Shown here: piece after piece, positions 1 to 6,446 of the stretch
Position numbering within the stretch: the stretch's first letter is position 1
How the letters are laid out: the number at the start of each line of letters is the position of its first letter
Assembly (NCBI GenBank): GCA_017479035.1
Contig: JAFVCR010000070.1
Location: forward strand, 1 to 12,616
DNA: 12,616 nucleotides
Source of the DNA: Kiritimatiellia bacterium
GTDB taxonomy: Bacteria; Verrucomicrobiota; Kiritimatiellia; RFP12; UBA1067
Direction of reading: 5' to 3'
The notes under the pieces: model-generated
Databases searched by the model: none
The model's input: the letters and a program-made list of their open reading frames with translations, nothing else
Told to the model about the DNA's origin: nothing
Made by a program: the position numbers and the translations under genes

Positions 1-532
1 TTCAGGCCGTTTCGCCTATCAATCGACTTCGCCGGAGACCATGTTCATGGCGGCGGAACTCATGCAGATCGGTGTTGACACGAATCGCATCAACGACATC
101 ATCTTCAACTCGTTCAACACGCGTGCGATAAAACTCAAGCGCATACTCTGGCGTTCGCTGCATATCTGGAAAAACCGCAAAGTGGCGGAGGTCTCCCTCA
201 CGCGCGACGATTTCCGTTCTGTTCGCGGCACCAAGGCGGATGCCGAGGATGGAGTGGAGATTCCGCGCTCCGTGATGCGCAATGAGATTGCTCTTTATTT
301 CTACCAAATCCCCGACCGCACCCGCGAAACGCGCGTGTCGATACGCACTCGCGGCCAGTGGGATGCCACTCTTCTCGCCGGGCAGTTCGGCGGCGGCGGC
401 CATCTCCATGCGGCCGGATGCACGATCACCGGTAACATGGCCACCGCCAAACGCCTCATGCGCAAGGCTGTAAAAGATCTACTCGCAGGCAAATTGGAGC
501 AGTCCGCTCCCGTGCAGGTGCCGCAACAATGA
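1..532 (+). CDS. NrnA-like DHH/DHHA1 phosphoesterase, C-terminal part (5' end outside window)
   Basis: Partial gene. The frame is open from base 2, so 176 C-terminal residues are visible and the catalytic DHH motifs lie upstream of the window. The fragment opens with SGRF, matching the TGRF segment that closes the DHH domain in NrnA proteins. A helical linker follows, and then the DHHA1 substrate-binding domain, whose hallmark GGGGHLHAAG is clear at bases 391-420. Proteins of this family degrade short oligoribonucleotides (nanoRNA), and many also dephosphorylate 3'-phosphoadenosine 5'-phosphate; both are cytoplasmic activities. The stop overlaps the next start as ATGA, which suggests coupled translation. 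An internal ATG at base 41 could be mistaken for a start, but homology continues upstream of it. A cyclic-di-AMP phosphodiesterase of the GdpP/DhhP type cannot be excluded without the N-terminus. Confidence 0.85.
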   Translation, partial: SGRFAYQSTSPETMFMAAELMQIGVDTNRINDIIFNSFNTRAIKLKRILWRSLHIWKNRKVAEVSLTRDDFRSVRGTKADAEDGVEIPRSVMRNEIALYFYQIPDRTRETRVSIRTRGQWDATLLAGQFGGGGHLHAAGCTITGNMATAKRLMRKAVKDLLAGKLEQSAPVQVPQQ

Positions 533-1461
533 AAAACGCATTGATTCTCACCGATGGCAAAGCCGGCCATGAAAACCAGTCCAAGGCGCTAGCACGCGCA
601 CTTGGATGCGAGTTTTCGATTCTTCCCGTCAAGTTCCGCAGTCCGTTTGCGAAGGCTCTCTCGTATCTGCTGGATCGCGTGAGTGTGCGTACAATGCGCC
701 TGTTCGAGCCGCTTGGCTCTTTTGAATATGGCACTGCGCATCCGGATATTGTGATAGGTACCGGCTCCGGCACTTTCTATGCGGCAAAGGCTCTTGCGCG
801 GAAACTTGGCGCGAAATGCGCGGTAGTCCTCTACCCGCGCGGCTACGATATAGATTCGTTCGACTGCATACTTGCGCCGGCGTTCGACCATCCGCCGAAA
901 GCGCGCAACATAGTGGAAATCCCCGCCAATCTAGTGGCGGCGGATACCGCTTTCTACGCCGCCGGCGAAAAGGCTTTCCGCGAACGCCACTCGCCGCAAC
1001 TGGGGAAACGCGCATGTGCCGTTATCGTTGGCGGTCCCAACAAATGTTCTTCAATGTCCGCCGACTGGATGAAGACGCAGATGGATCGCATTTTCGCTGC
1101 CACGCCTGATTGCGAACACTGGCTCACCACTTCGCGCCGCACGCCGCCGGATGTGGAGAAAGTGTTGGAATCGTATCCGTTCGACTACGCACTCTTCTAT
1201 TCCAAGGATCATTTCAACCCCATCCCCGCTTTCGTTCAATTGGCGGATGTTCTGTACGTCACTGCCGAATCCACGGGTATGCTATCCGAAGCATGCACAT
1301 TCGGCACTGCGCAGGTGCATGCGTTGGACAACCTAAATCCGGGTCCGTCCAAATTTCGCGATTTTATCGGGCTTTTGGTTTCCGCCGGCCACCTCGACGG
1401 CAATCGCAAGATTGACCTCTCCCCGATAGTAGCATCTGCGCTGGCTATCCTTGAGAAGTGA
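529..1461 (+). CDS. ELM1-like (DUF1022) putative glycosyltransferase
   Basis: This 310-residue protein has the marks of the ELM1/DUF1022 family, named after a plant mitochondrial fission factor but widespread in Gram-negative bacteria. The N-terminus carries the family block DGKAGHENQSKALA at residues 9-22. Further blocks are GTGSGTFYAAKAL (about 83-95), GGPNK (about 168-172), SRRTP (about 202-206) and a C-terminal VTAESTGMLSEA (about 244-255). The last resembles the nucleotide-sugar-binding end of GT-B glycosyltransferases. No signal peptide or membrane span is evident, so it is probably cytoplasmic or peripheral. The biochemical role in bacteria is not established; a cell-surface sugar transfer is a reasonable inference, since lipid A and peptidoglycan genes lie about 6 kb away. 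The ATG overlaps the nrnA-like stop by 4 nt and only a weak GCAGGTG precedes it, so translation probably depends on coupling. The gene ends 18 nt from the convergent GH28 gene, with no obvious terminator between them. Confidence 0.8.
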   Translation: MKNALILTDGKAGHENQSKALARALGCEFSILPVKFRSPFAKALSYLLDRVSVRTMRLFEPLGSFEYGTAHPDIVIGTGSGTFYAAKALARKLGAKCAVVLYPRGYDIDSFDCILAPAFDHPPKARNIVEIPANLVAADTAFYAAGEKAFRERHSPQLGKRACAVIVGGPNKCSSMSADWMKTQMDRIFAATPDCEHWLTTSRRTPPDVEKVLESYPFDYALFYSKDHFNPIPAFVQLADVLYVTAESTGMLSEACTFGTAQVHALDNLNPGPSKFRDFIGLLVSAGHLDGNRKIDLSPIVASALAILEK

Positions 1462-1479
1462 CCGCCACACTCGGTAACG

Positions 1480-2811
1480 TCACCGCACGTTTACGTTGGT
1501 GAACTCCACTTTGGAGAATATGTCCTCGTGGAAGGATTTGTCCTGCGCTTCAATCTCCAGGTTCTCGAACGTGAAGTTGCGCAGGGACATGTATTTCGCT
1601 TCGTTTTTCGATGCGCCGATAAACGTGCGGCACTTTACGGAGCAGTTGCGCATCGTGACGTTCTCGATGTGCGTGCAGAGTTCTTCGGCCGTCCGCCCTT
1701 GGAAATCCGCGAACTGCGCCCACGGATGGCACTGCAGGAAGGACGTGCGAACCTTGCCGTTGACGTTCTCGACGAGGACGTTGCGGTAGGTTTGCGGCGT
1801 GTCGGTGCGGGCTTTGAGGTTTAGGAGATTGCCGCAGCCATTCACGGTGGAGTTGCGGAATACGACGTTATCGCACAACACGGATTCGCTGCCGAGGGTC
1901 AATGCCGTATGGCATCCGGCGACGATTGTCATATCCTCCACAAGGACGCGGTGGTTCTCGCCGTTGCCGGGGAATTTCTTGAAGTTGTCTGCAAACGCGC
2001 CCTTGCCGCCCTTGAGGCACACGCCGTCGTCGTTGTTGGAAATCCAGCAGCCTTTCACCAGCACGTCGGAGCACACGTCGAGGTCAATGCCGTCTGTGGA
2101 AGGGCCTTTTACGTCATCCGGCTTTGCGAGCGAGTAGATGCGGCAATTCGTCACCTTGAGGAAGTCGCAGCGATAGAAGTGCGCCGTCCAGAACATTGAG
2201 TTTTGCAGATTCACGCCGTCCACTCGCACGTTTTTCGAGTTGGAGACGTAAACGAGGCGCGCGCGCTGTTCGTCCTTGTTCGTGCATTGACGGTTCCACT
2301 TGCGTCGCAGCCAGAAGTTGCGCCATGAGCGGAAGCCGTTGCCGTCGATAGTGCCGCCGCCGAAAATCGTGAATCCGTCGCACCCGTCTGCATTGACGAG
2401 GCCGGAGAAGTATTGGCACGTCTGCCCTTCGATGCGAATCTCGCGCACGGGGTAGTCGGCAATGTCGTCGGAGCCGAGAAGCACCGCGCCGGGTTCGAGT
2501 TTGAGGTGGACGCCCGGTTTGAAGAATATCGCACCCGCGCGGAACACTCCCGGAGTGAAGGTTATCACGCCGCCGCCGTTTTTCGCGGTTTTGTCGATGA
2601 GAGACTGTATTTCCTTCGTCCGTAATACGCCTTCGTCGGGATATATGCCGTTGTCGATCACGCGCACTTCGGGCAGGTCGAGCCGGACTTCATCGGTCTG
2701 GAGAAACCAGGAGTCCATTTCGGTGCCGTCTGGCCAAATATCGATGCCGCGCAACAGGTTTGCGCAAGCGAAAACGGCAAAAATCAAACTGCAAACTGCA
2801 AACTTTTTCAT
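1480..2811 (-). CDS. Secreted glycoside hydrolase family 28 (polygalacturonase-like)
   Basis: A 443-residue protein with the right-handed parallel beta-helix style of GH28 pectinases, which cleave alpha-1,4 galacturonan. The family's catalytic blocks are present in modified bacterial form: STDGID at 238-243 (the NTD block), NNDDGVCLK at 259-267 (the catalytic Asp pair), CHTALTLGSE at 300-309 (the GHG block) and NLKART at 331-336 (the RIK block). The N-terminus from MKKF to about residue 18 is a typical signal peptide (FAVFACANL). Cleavage after ACA is likely; Cys16 could be a poor lipobox, with Phe at -2. The frame is open 22 codons further upstream, but those codons overlap uxaC and do not look like a signal peptide, so 2811 is the better start. 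No Shine-Dalgarno precedes it; the ATG overlaps the uxaC stop as ATGA. Exo-polygalacturonase or rhamnogalacturonan hydrolase are equally possible specificities. Confidence 0.88.
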   Translation of the reverse strand: MKKFAVCSLIFAVFACANLLRGIDIWPDGTEMDSWFLQTDEVRLDLPEVRVIDNGIYPDEGVLRTKEIQSLIDKTAKNGGGVITFTPGVFRAGAIFFKPGVHLKLEPGAVLLGSDDIADYPVREIRIEGQTCQYFSGLVNADGCDGFTIFGGGTIDGNGFRSWRNFWLRRKWNRQCTNKDEQRARLVYVSNSKNVRVDGVNLQNSMFWTAHFYRCDFLKVTNCRIYSLAKPDDVKGPSTDGIDLDVCSDVLVKGCWISNNDDGVCLKGGKGAFADNFKKFPGNGENHRVLVEDMTIVAGCHTALTLGSESVLCDNVVFRNSTVNGCGNLLNLKARTDTPQTYRNVLVENVNGKVRTSFLQCHPWAQFADFQGRTAEELCTHIENVTMRNCSVKCRTFIGASKNEAKYMSLRNFTFENLEIEAQDKSFHEDIFSKVEFTNVNVR

Positions 2812-4229
2812 ACGTTGAACTTGAAGTAGGCGTTGGCGTTGTTGAAGGAGATGTCGGAAACGATCGAACCTATCCACGCGATGTCGTCCGGCAGTTCGCC
2901 GCGTTCGATTTCCTCGCCGAGAATTTTGCAGAGGAGACGGCGGAAATACTCGTGGCGCGTATAGGAAAGGAACGAACGGCTATCCGTGAGCATCCCCACG
3001 AAGCGGCCGAGCGTGCCGAGCTGCCCCAATGCCTCGATTTGGCGACGCATGCCGTCCTTCTGGTCGAGGAACCACCATGCCGCGCCAAGTTGCAAGCGTC
3101 CGGCGTCGGGGCCTTTCTGGAAGCAGCCCATGAGGGTGGCGAGCACCTCGTTGTCCTTGGGATTGAGAGAATAGAGTATCGTGCGCGGGAGGGTGCCGTT
3201 CTCCTCAAGGCGGTTGAGAAGCGCGGTGAGGGATTCAGTCACGCTCCAGTCGCCAATGCAGTCGAAGCCGGTGTCGGGCCCCATTTGGCGGAACATCTTT
3301 TTGTTGTTGTCGCGTAGGCAGCCGAAGTGCAGTTGCGTAGTCCAGTCCGCCTTTGCGTCCATCACGAGTCCTTCGTAGAGCCATGCTGATTTGAATTTCA
3401 ATTCCTCTTCGCCCGTCACCTGCTCTTTCGAACGCGCCTTGGCGAATATGGCGCGTATATCGGATTCGGTGTAAGGCGCGGCGAATATCTCCGTGATGCC
3501 GTAGTCGGAGAGGCGGCTGCCGACCGATGCAAAGAAATCGTGCCTCTTCTGCAGTGCGGTCTGGAAGTCGTCCCACGTCTTGATCTCAATACCGGCGGCG
3601 GCGGAGAGTTGATCCATCCATTCGTTCCACACTGCTGGCTCGGCGATTTTCTGCGCCTTGTCCATGCGCCATGCGGGGAGAACTTTCACGTCGAAGCCGC
3701 TTGCGGCAATGGCCTTGTGGTATTCCAGTGAATCCACGGGATCGTCCGTCGTGCAGACGAGTTTCACGTTCGAGCGGCGCATCAGGCCGCGCGCGGAAAA
3801 CTCCGGCTTTTGCATTTCGGCGTTGCATTTCTCCCATATCGAGGGTGCGGTTTTGGTGTTGAGGATGTCCGTCACACCGAAGTAGCGGGCAAGTTCAAGG
3901 TGCGACCAGTCGAAAAGCGGATTCTTCACAAGCCGCTCCATCGTGCCGGCGAATGCGAGGAACTTTTCGTAGTCTGGTGCGTTGCCGTCCTCGCCGCGCC
4001 CGGAACAGAGCCGCTCGGCATAGCCGTTGGTGCGCATTTGGCGCCACTTGTAGTGGTCGCCGCCAAGCCACACCTGCGCAATGTTGTCCCACTTCTTGTC
4101 GTCTGCGATTTCCTTCGGGGGGAGATGGCAGTGGTAGTCGATTATTGGCATCTTCTCGGCATAGTTGTGGAAAAGTTCCTTCGCCGCATCGCTCGTCAAT
4201 AGAAAATCGTCGTTTATAAATGGTTTCAT
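2808..4229 (-). CDS. uxaC: Uronate isomerase (glucuronate/galacturonate isomerase)
   Basis: A 473-residue protein, close to the usual length of about 470. UxaC interconverts D-glucuronate with D-fructuronate and D-galacturonate with D-tagaturonate, the first intracellular step of hexuronate use. It is a TIM-barrel member of the amidohydrolase superfamily. The metal-binding HCH motif lies in YHCHLPP at residues 32-38. Other family blocks are CTTDDPVDSLEYH, HFGCLRDNN, AAWWFLDQKDG and the very characteristic GMLTDSRSFLSYTRHEYFRR near the C-terminus. A start 25 codons further upstream is possible in frame, but MKPFINDDFLL is the family N-terminus and is preceded by GGAGAAGCG. The gene is first in a two-gene operon with the GH28 enzyme and has its own promoter, so pectin-derived galacturonate is the likely substrate. 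None of uxaB, uxuA, kdgK or kdgA is nearby. Confidence 0.97.
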   Translation of the reverse strand: MKPFINDDFLLTSDAAKELFHNYAEKMPIIDYHCHLPPKEIADDKKWDNIAQVWLGGDHYKWRQMRTNGYAERLCSGRGEDGNAPDYEKFLAFAGTMERLVKNPLFDWSHLELARYFGVTDILNTKTAPSIWEKCNAEMQKPEFSARGLMRRSNVKLVCTTDDPVDSLEYHKAIAASGFDVKVLPAWRMDKAQKIAEPAVWNEWMDQLSAAAGIEIKTWDDFQTALQKRHDFFASVGSRLSDYGITEIFAAPYTESDIRAIFAKARSKEQVTGEEELKFKSAWLYEGLVMDAKADWTTQLHFGCLRDNNKKMFRQMGPDTGFDCIGDWSVTESLTALLNRLEENGTLPRTILYSLNPKDNEVLATLMGCFQKGPDAGRLQLGAAWWFLDQKDGMRRQIEALGQLGTLGRFVGMLTDSRSFLSYTRHEYFRRLLCKILGEEIERGELPDDIAWIGSIVSDISFNNANAYFKFNV

Positions 4230-4231
4230 CG

Positions 4232-4238
4232 CTTCTCC
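4232..4238 (-). promoter_or_regulatory. Ribosome binding site fixing the uxaC start
   Basis: On the minus strand this reads GGAGAAG, leaving five bases between GGAG and the ATG at 4229. It supports the shorter UxaC with family N-terminus MKPFIND over an upstream in-frame ATG at 4304. That upstream ATG lies beyond the predicted promoter and so would not be transcribed from it. Confidence 0.75.
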
Positions 4239-4260
4239 AATGCTATTCTTTGTTGGCACT

Positions 4261-4289
4261 ATAATACAATATAAGCAGTTTGTGCGCAA
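4261..4289 (-). promoter_or_regulatory. Predicted sigma-70-type promoter of uxaC-GH28
   Basis: On the minus strand there is a -35 box TTGCGC (4284-4289) and a -10 box TATTAT (4261-4266), separated by exactly 17 bases. Transcription would start near 4254 and give a leader of about 25 nt containing the uxaC ribosome binding site. The surrounding bases are AT-rich compared with the genes. The promoter lies directly beside the dyad at 4331-4357 and about 110 bp from the palindromic array, which fits a regulated catabolic operon. Confidence 0.65.
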
Positions 4290-4330
4290 CAGGAAAAAAG
4301 GCAAATCCCCTTGTATTTTTTGAATCGCCG

Positions 4331-4357
4331 GTGCGGATGTATTGCAATATATCGCAC
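4331..4357. promoter_or_regulatory. 27-nt dyad, probable operator or hairpin upstream of uxaC
   Basis: The two halves GTGCG and CGCAC flank an almost complete inverted repeat centred on the perfect palindrome ATTGCAAT (4341-4348). Only one extra G at 4336 and one mismatch (G versus A, still a G-U pair in RNA) break the symmetry. The near edge lies about 41 bp upstream of the uxaC -35 box. No T-tract follows on either strand, so it is not an ordinary intrinsic terminator. An operator for a dimeric regulator of uxaC is the best guess; an RNA hairpin in the tail of the uup transcript is the alternative. Confidence 0.5.
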
Positions 4358-4363
4358 TCTGTA

Positions 4364-4380
4364 GACGCGCAAGATGCGTC
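4364..4380. promoter_or_regulatory. Short inverted repeat (possible hairpin)
   Basis: GACGC at 4364-4368 pairs with GCGTC at 4376-4380. A further G-U pair inside would give a six-pair stem with a five-base loop. It sits between the 27-nt dyad and the tandem array. No T-run follows, so a terminator role is not supported. A 5-bp repeat could be chance, and it is listed mainly because it lies in a run of symmetrical elements. Confidence 0.25.
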
Positions 4381-4399
4381 CCGGTGCTTTGAATTGCAT

Positions 4400-4531
4400 T
4401 TAGGTCGGCCTAAAGCAACAATTAGGTCGGCCTAAAGCAATAATTAGGTCGGCCTAAAGCAACAATTAGGTTGACCTAAAGCAATAATTAGGTCGGCCTA
4501 AAGCAACGATTTGGTCGATCAAAATTATTTT
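4400..4531. repeat. 22-bp palindromic tandem repeat array (five copies plus a decayed sixth)
   Basis: Five consecutive units begin at 4400, 4422, 4444, 4466 and 4488 with an exact 22-bp period. Each consists of an imperfect palindrome TTAGGTCGGCCTAA (unit 4 has TTAGGTTGACCTAA) followed by AGCAAYRA. A sixth unit at 4510 keeps the phase but has drifted to TTTGGTCGATCAAAA. The 22-bp period is close to two turns of B-DNA, so all cores face the same side of the helix. It is not coding: 22 is not a multiple of three, so the frame shifts every unit. The array lies between the 3' end of uup and the uxaC promoter, with its near edge about 110 bp upstream of the -35 box. A multi-site operator, a string of small hairpins in the uup 3' tail, or a selfish or slippage-generated repeat are all possible. 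Confidence 0.9.
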
Positions 4532-4533
4532 GA
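4519..4533. repeat. Perfect 15-nt AT-rich palindrome at the edge of the array
   Basis: TCAAAAT and ATTTTGA flank a single central T, giving seven-base arms with perfect symmetry. It overlaps the decayed sixth unit of the tandem array. It has too little GC to act as a convincing terminator stem for uup, which ends 84 bp away, although it is the most symmetrical element in the uup 3' flank. The rest of 4534-4616 shows no further structure that I can see. Confidence 0.4.
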
Positions 4534-4616
4534 ACGCCAAGGGTATGGAATTTACCTGCAACGGTTATTGGTATTGAAGTGTAGAGAAGGGCGGATACGG
4601 AAGATAAATTCTGCCG

Positions 4617-6398
4617 TCAGCGCGAGTTTCTCTCCTCGAGTTCCGCCCAGCGGGAGAAATCTTTTTCAAGTTGCGTTTTTAGATTCTCGAGATGCGCGGT
4701 CATGGGTGCTACATCGTTGGGAGCAGTGCGATAGATTTCCGGGTCTTGCAACTTTGCTTCGATTTTTGCGATTTCGTCTTCGGCGGCGGCTATTCTGTCC
4801 GGCAATTCCGCAAGTTCCCGCTGTTCTTTGTAGGAGAGTTTTTTGGGGTTCGGCTGCGGCGCGGAAGGTGTTTGCACTTTGCCGGATTTGGACGCTTTGC
4901 TAGCCTCTGTGGCGGCAGTGTTGTCTTTCACGGTTTTCAGCAATTTCGCCGCTTCGTCGTAACCGCCGGCGGAAAAAAGCACTTCGCCGTTGCCCGGCAG
5001 CACGAAACACCCCGTCGTCACGCGATTGAGAAATTCGCGATCGTGCGATACCAGCAATACTGTCCCGGTATAGCCAGTCAATTGTTCTTCAAGGAGTTCA
5101 AGCGTTTCGATGTCGAGATCGTTTGTAGGCTCGTCAAGCACAAGCAGATTGCCCGGACGCATAAAACGCTTTGCCAGCATCAGCCGCGCGCGTTCGCCGC
5201 CGGACAGTGCCTTCACTGGAGTGCGTGCGCGTTCTGGCGTGAATAGGAAATCCTGCAAATACGAATAGACGTGTTTGCGCACGCCCGCCACCACAACTTC
5301 ATCAGTGTCTTCGGCGATGTTCTCCACCACGCTCTTTTGCGGATCGATACCCTCGCGCAACTGGTCGAGAAACGCCTCTTCCACCCGCGTGCCTTTTTCT
5401 ACTTTCCCGGTTACAGGTTGCAGCCTACCTGTCAGCAGTTTCAGGAGCGTCGTCTTGCCCGCGCCGTTCGCGCCTACCACGCCCAAGCGTTCGCCGCGCA
5501 GAATCCGCGCCGAAAAGCCGGATATTACGCTCTTTTCCGCCCCCGGATATGCGAAGGTGACCTCCGTGGCCTTTACCACTTGCACCCCGCCTGCCTCCGC
5601 CGCCTCCAGCGAAAGCGTGGCTGTGCCTGTGCGGACGCGCCGTGCGGCGAACTCCTTGCGCAATTCCATCAGCGCGGCCACGCGCCCTTCGTTGCGTGTA
5701 GTGCGCGCTTTCACGCCACGGCGTATCCATGCCTCTTCCTGCGCAAGTTTCTTCGATTTTTTCTCCCAGTAAACCGCTTCGTCGGCAAGCAAGTCCGCCT
5801 TGCGCCGCAGGAATGTGGCATAGTCGCAGTCCCATCCGGCAAGTTCACCGCGATCCAAATCCAGCACTCGCCGTGCGACTCGTTTGAGGAATGCGCGATC
5901 GTGCGTAACGAATACACACGCCGCTCGTATGCGCGAGACGAGCGCCTCCAGCCATTCGATGGATGCAATATCGAGATGGTTTGTGGGCTCGTCCAGCAAC
6001 AGGATGTCCGGGTCTTTGGCAAGTGCGGCGGCGAGGAATACGCGCCTGCGCAAACCGCCCGAAAGCGTGTTGAACCGTGCCTCTGGGTCTAGCTCCAGAC
6101 GCGATATGAATTTCTCCGCTGCAACGCCTTCCACTCCCACTACGTCGCGGACTGTTCCGGGGCGATCCTCCGGCACGTCCTGCGCCAGATACGCGATTTT
6201 CACGCCTGGTTTTACTATGCGCTCGCCGCTGTCGGGAGGGATGATGCCTGCAATTATTTTGAGAAGGGTAGATTTGCCTTCGCCGTTGCGGCCTGTGAGG
6301 CAACTGCGTTCGCCCGCTTCTATTGAAAACGACACCCCGGAAAGCAACTCCGGCCCTCCGTATGAAATATGCACATCTCTCAAAGATAACAACGCCAT
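4617..6398 (-). CDS. uup: ABC-F family ATPase, Uup type
   Basis: A 593-residue soluble protein with two ATP-binding cassettes and no membrane domain. Cassette 1: Walker A GRNGEGKST (36-44), signature LSGGL (112-116), Walker B LLLDE (133-137), switch His166. Cassette 2: Walker A GANGAGKTT (309-317), signature LSGGE (398-402), Walker B LLVLDE (418-423), switch His452. Both catalytic glutamates are present. The linker carries EEAWIRRGVKARTTRNEGR (221-239), diagnostic of the Uup subgroup. A low-complexity hinge (about 490-518) leads to a C-terminal charged coiled coil (about 520-590), also typical of Uup. ABC-F proteins act on the ribosome; E. coli Uup is additionally linked to transposon excision and tandem-repeat stability, and its C-terminal domain binds DNA. 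An in-frame TAG lies 15 nt upstream of the ATG and no Shine-Dalgarno is visible. The gene stands 48 bp downstream of the prenyltransferase gene and appears to have its own promoter. Confidence 0.93.
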   Translation of the reverse strand: MALLSLRDVHISYGGPELLSGVSFSIEAGERSCLTGRNGEGKSTLLKIIAGIIPPDSGERIVKPGVKIAYLAQDVPEDRPGTVRDVVGVEGVAAEKFISRLELDPEARFNTLSGGLRRRVFLAAALAKDPDILLLDEPTNHLDIASIEWLEALVSRIRAACVFVTHDRAFLKRVARRVLDLDRGELAGWDCDYATFLRRKADLLADEAVYWEKKSKKLAQEEAWIRRGVKARTTRNEGRVAALMELRKEFAARRVRTGTATLSLEAAEAGGVQVVKATEVTFAYPGAEKSVISGFSARILRGERLGVVGANGAGKTTLLKLLTGRLQPVTGKVEKGTRVEEAFLDQLREGIDPQKSVVENIAEDTDEVVVAGVRKHVYSYLQDFLFTPERARTPVKALSGGERARLMLAKRFMRPGNLLVLDEPTNDLDIETLELLEEQLTGYTGTVLLVSHDREFLNRVTTGCFVLPGNGEVLFSAGGYDEAAKLLKTVKDNTAATEASKASKSGKVQTPSAPQPNPKKLSYKEQRELAELPDRIAAAEDEIAKIEAKLQDPEIYRTAPNDVAPMTAHLENLKTQLEKDFSRWAELEERNSR

Positions 6399-6407
6399 AG
6401 TGCAACC

Positions 6408-6436
6408 ATTCTACACCGCAGAGTGCCAAAAATCAA
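6408..6436 (-). promoter_or_regulatory. Predicted uup promoter giving a near-leaderless mRNA
   Basis: On the minus strand, TTGATT (6431-6436) and TAGAAT (6408-6413) are separated by 17 bases. Only nine bases lie between the -10 box and the uup ATG at 6398, so a normal start point would leave roughly 2-4 nt of leader. No ribosome binding site exists in those nine bases. The promoter fits entirely within the gap between the prenyltransferase stop and uup. Read-through from the upstream operon is the alternative source of transcript. Confidence 0.5.
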
Positions 6437-6446
6437 CCATAAAACG

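Noticed and set aside
1..40. The NrnA-like gene as truncated or broken
   Set aside because: The frame stays open to the window edge and homology continues to base 2, so it is merely cut by the window.
1458..1483. Inverted repeat GTGAC/GTCAC in the gap between convergent ELM1-like and GH28 genes as a bidirectional terminator
   Set aside because: The arms are only five bases with a 16-base interval and no T-tract on either strand, so chance explains it.
2812..2877. Upstream 22-codon extension of GH28
   Set aside because: It overlaps the uxaC C-terminus and puts charged and Gln-rich residues before an otherwise perfect signal peptide. The ATGA-overlapping start is better.
4400..4531. Tandem repeats as a CRISPR array
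   Set aside because: The units are contiguous at 22 bp with only a six-base, nearly constant linker, so there are no unique spacers, and no cas genes are present.
4400..4531. Tandem repeats as plasmid iterons or a replication origin
   Set aside because: Iterons are often about 22 bp, but there is no rep gene, no DnaA-box cluster that I can see, and the neighbours are core chromosomal genes.
4519..4533. AT-rich palindrome as the uup terminator
   Set aside because: The stem has almost no GC and is followed on the minus strand by mixed sequence rather than a T-run.
4511..4903. Plus-strand open frame starting at the edge of the array (130 codons)
   Set aside because: Most of it is antisense to the well-supported uup coding sequence. 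Its translation is low in recognisable structure and it has no ribosome binding site.
5271..6092. Long plus-strand open frame (273 codons) antisense to uup
   Set aside because: The opposite strand encodes a complete ABC-F protein with all motifs. The antisense frame resembles no family and follows from the codon composition.
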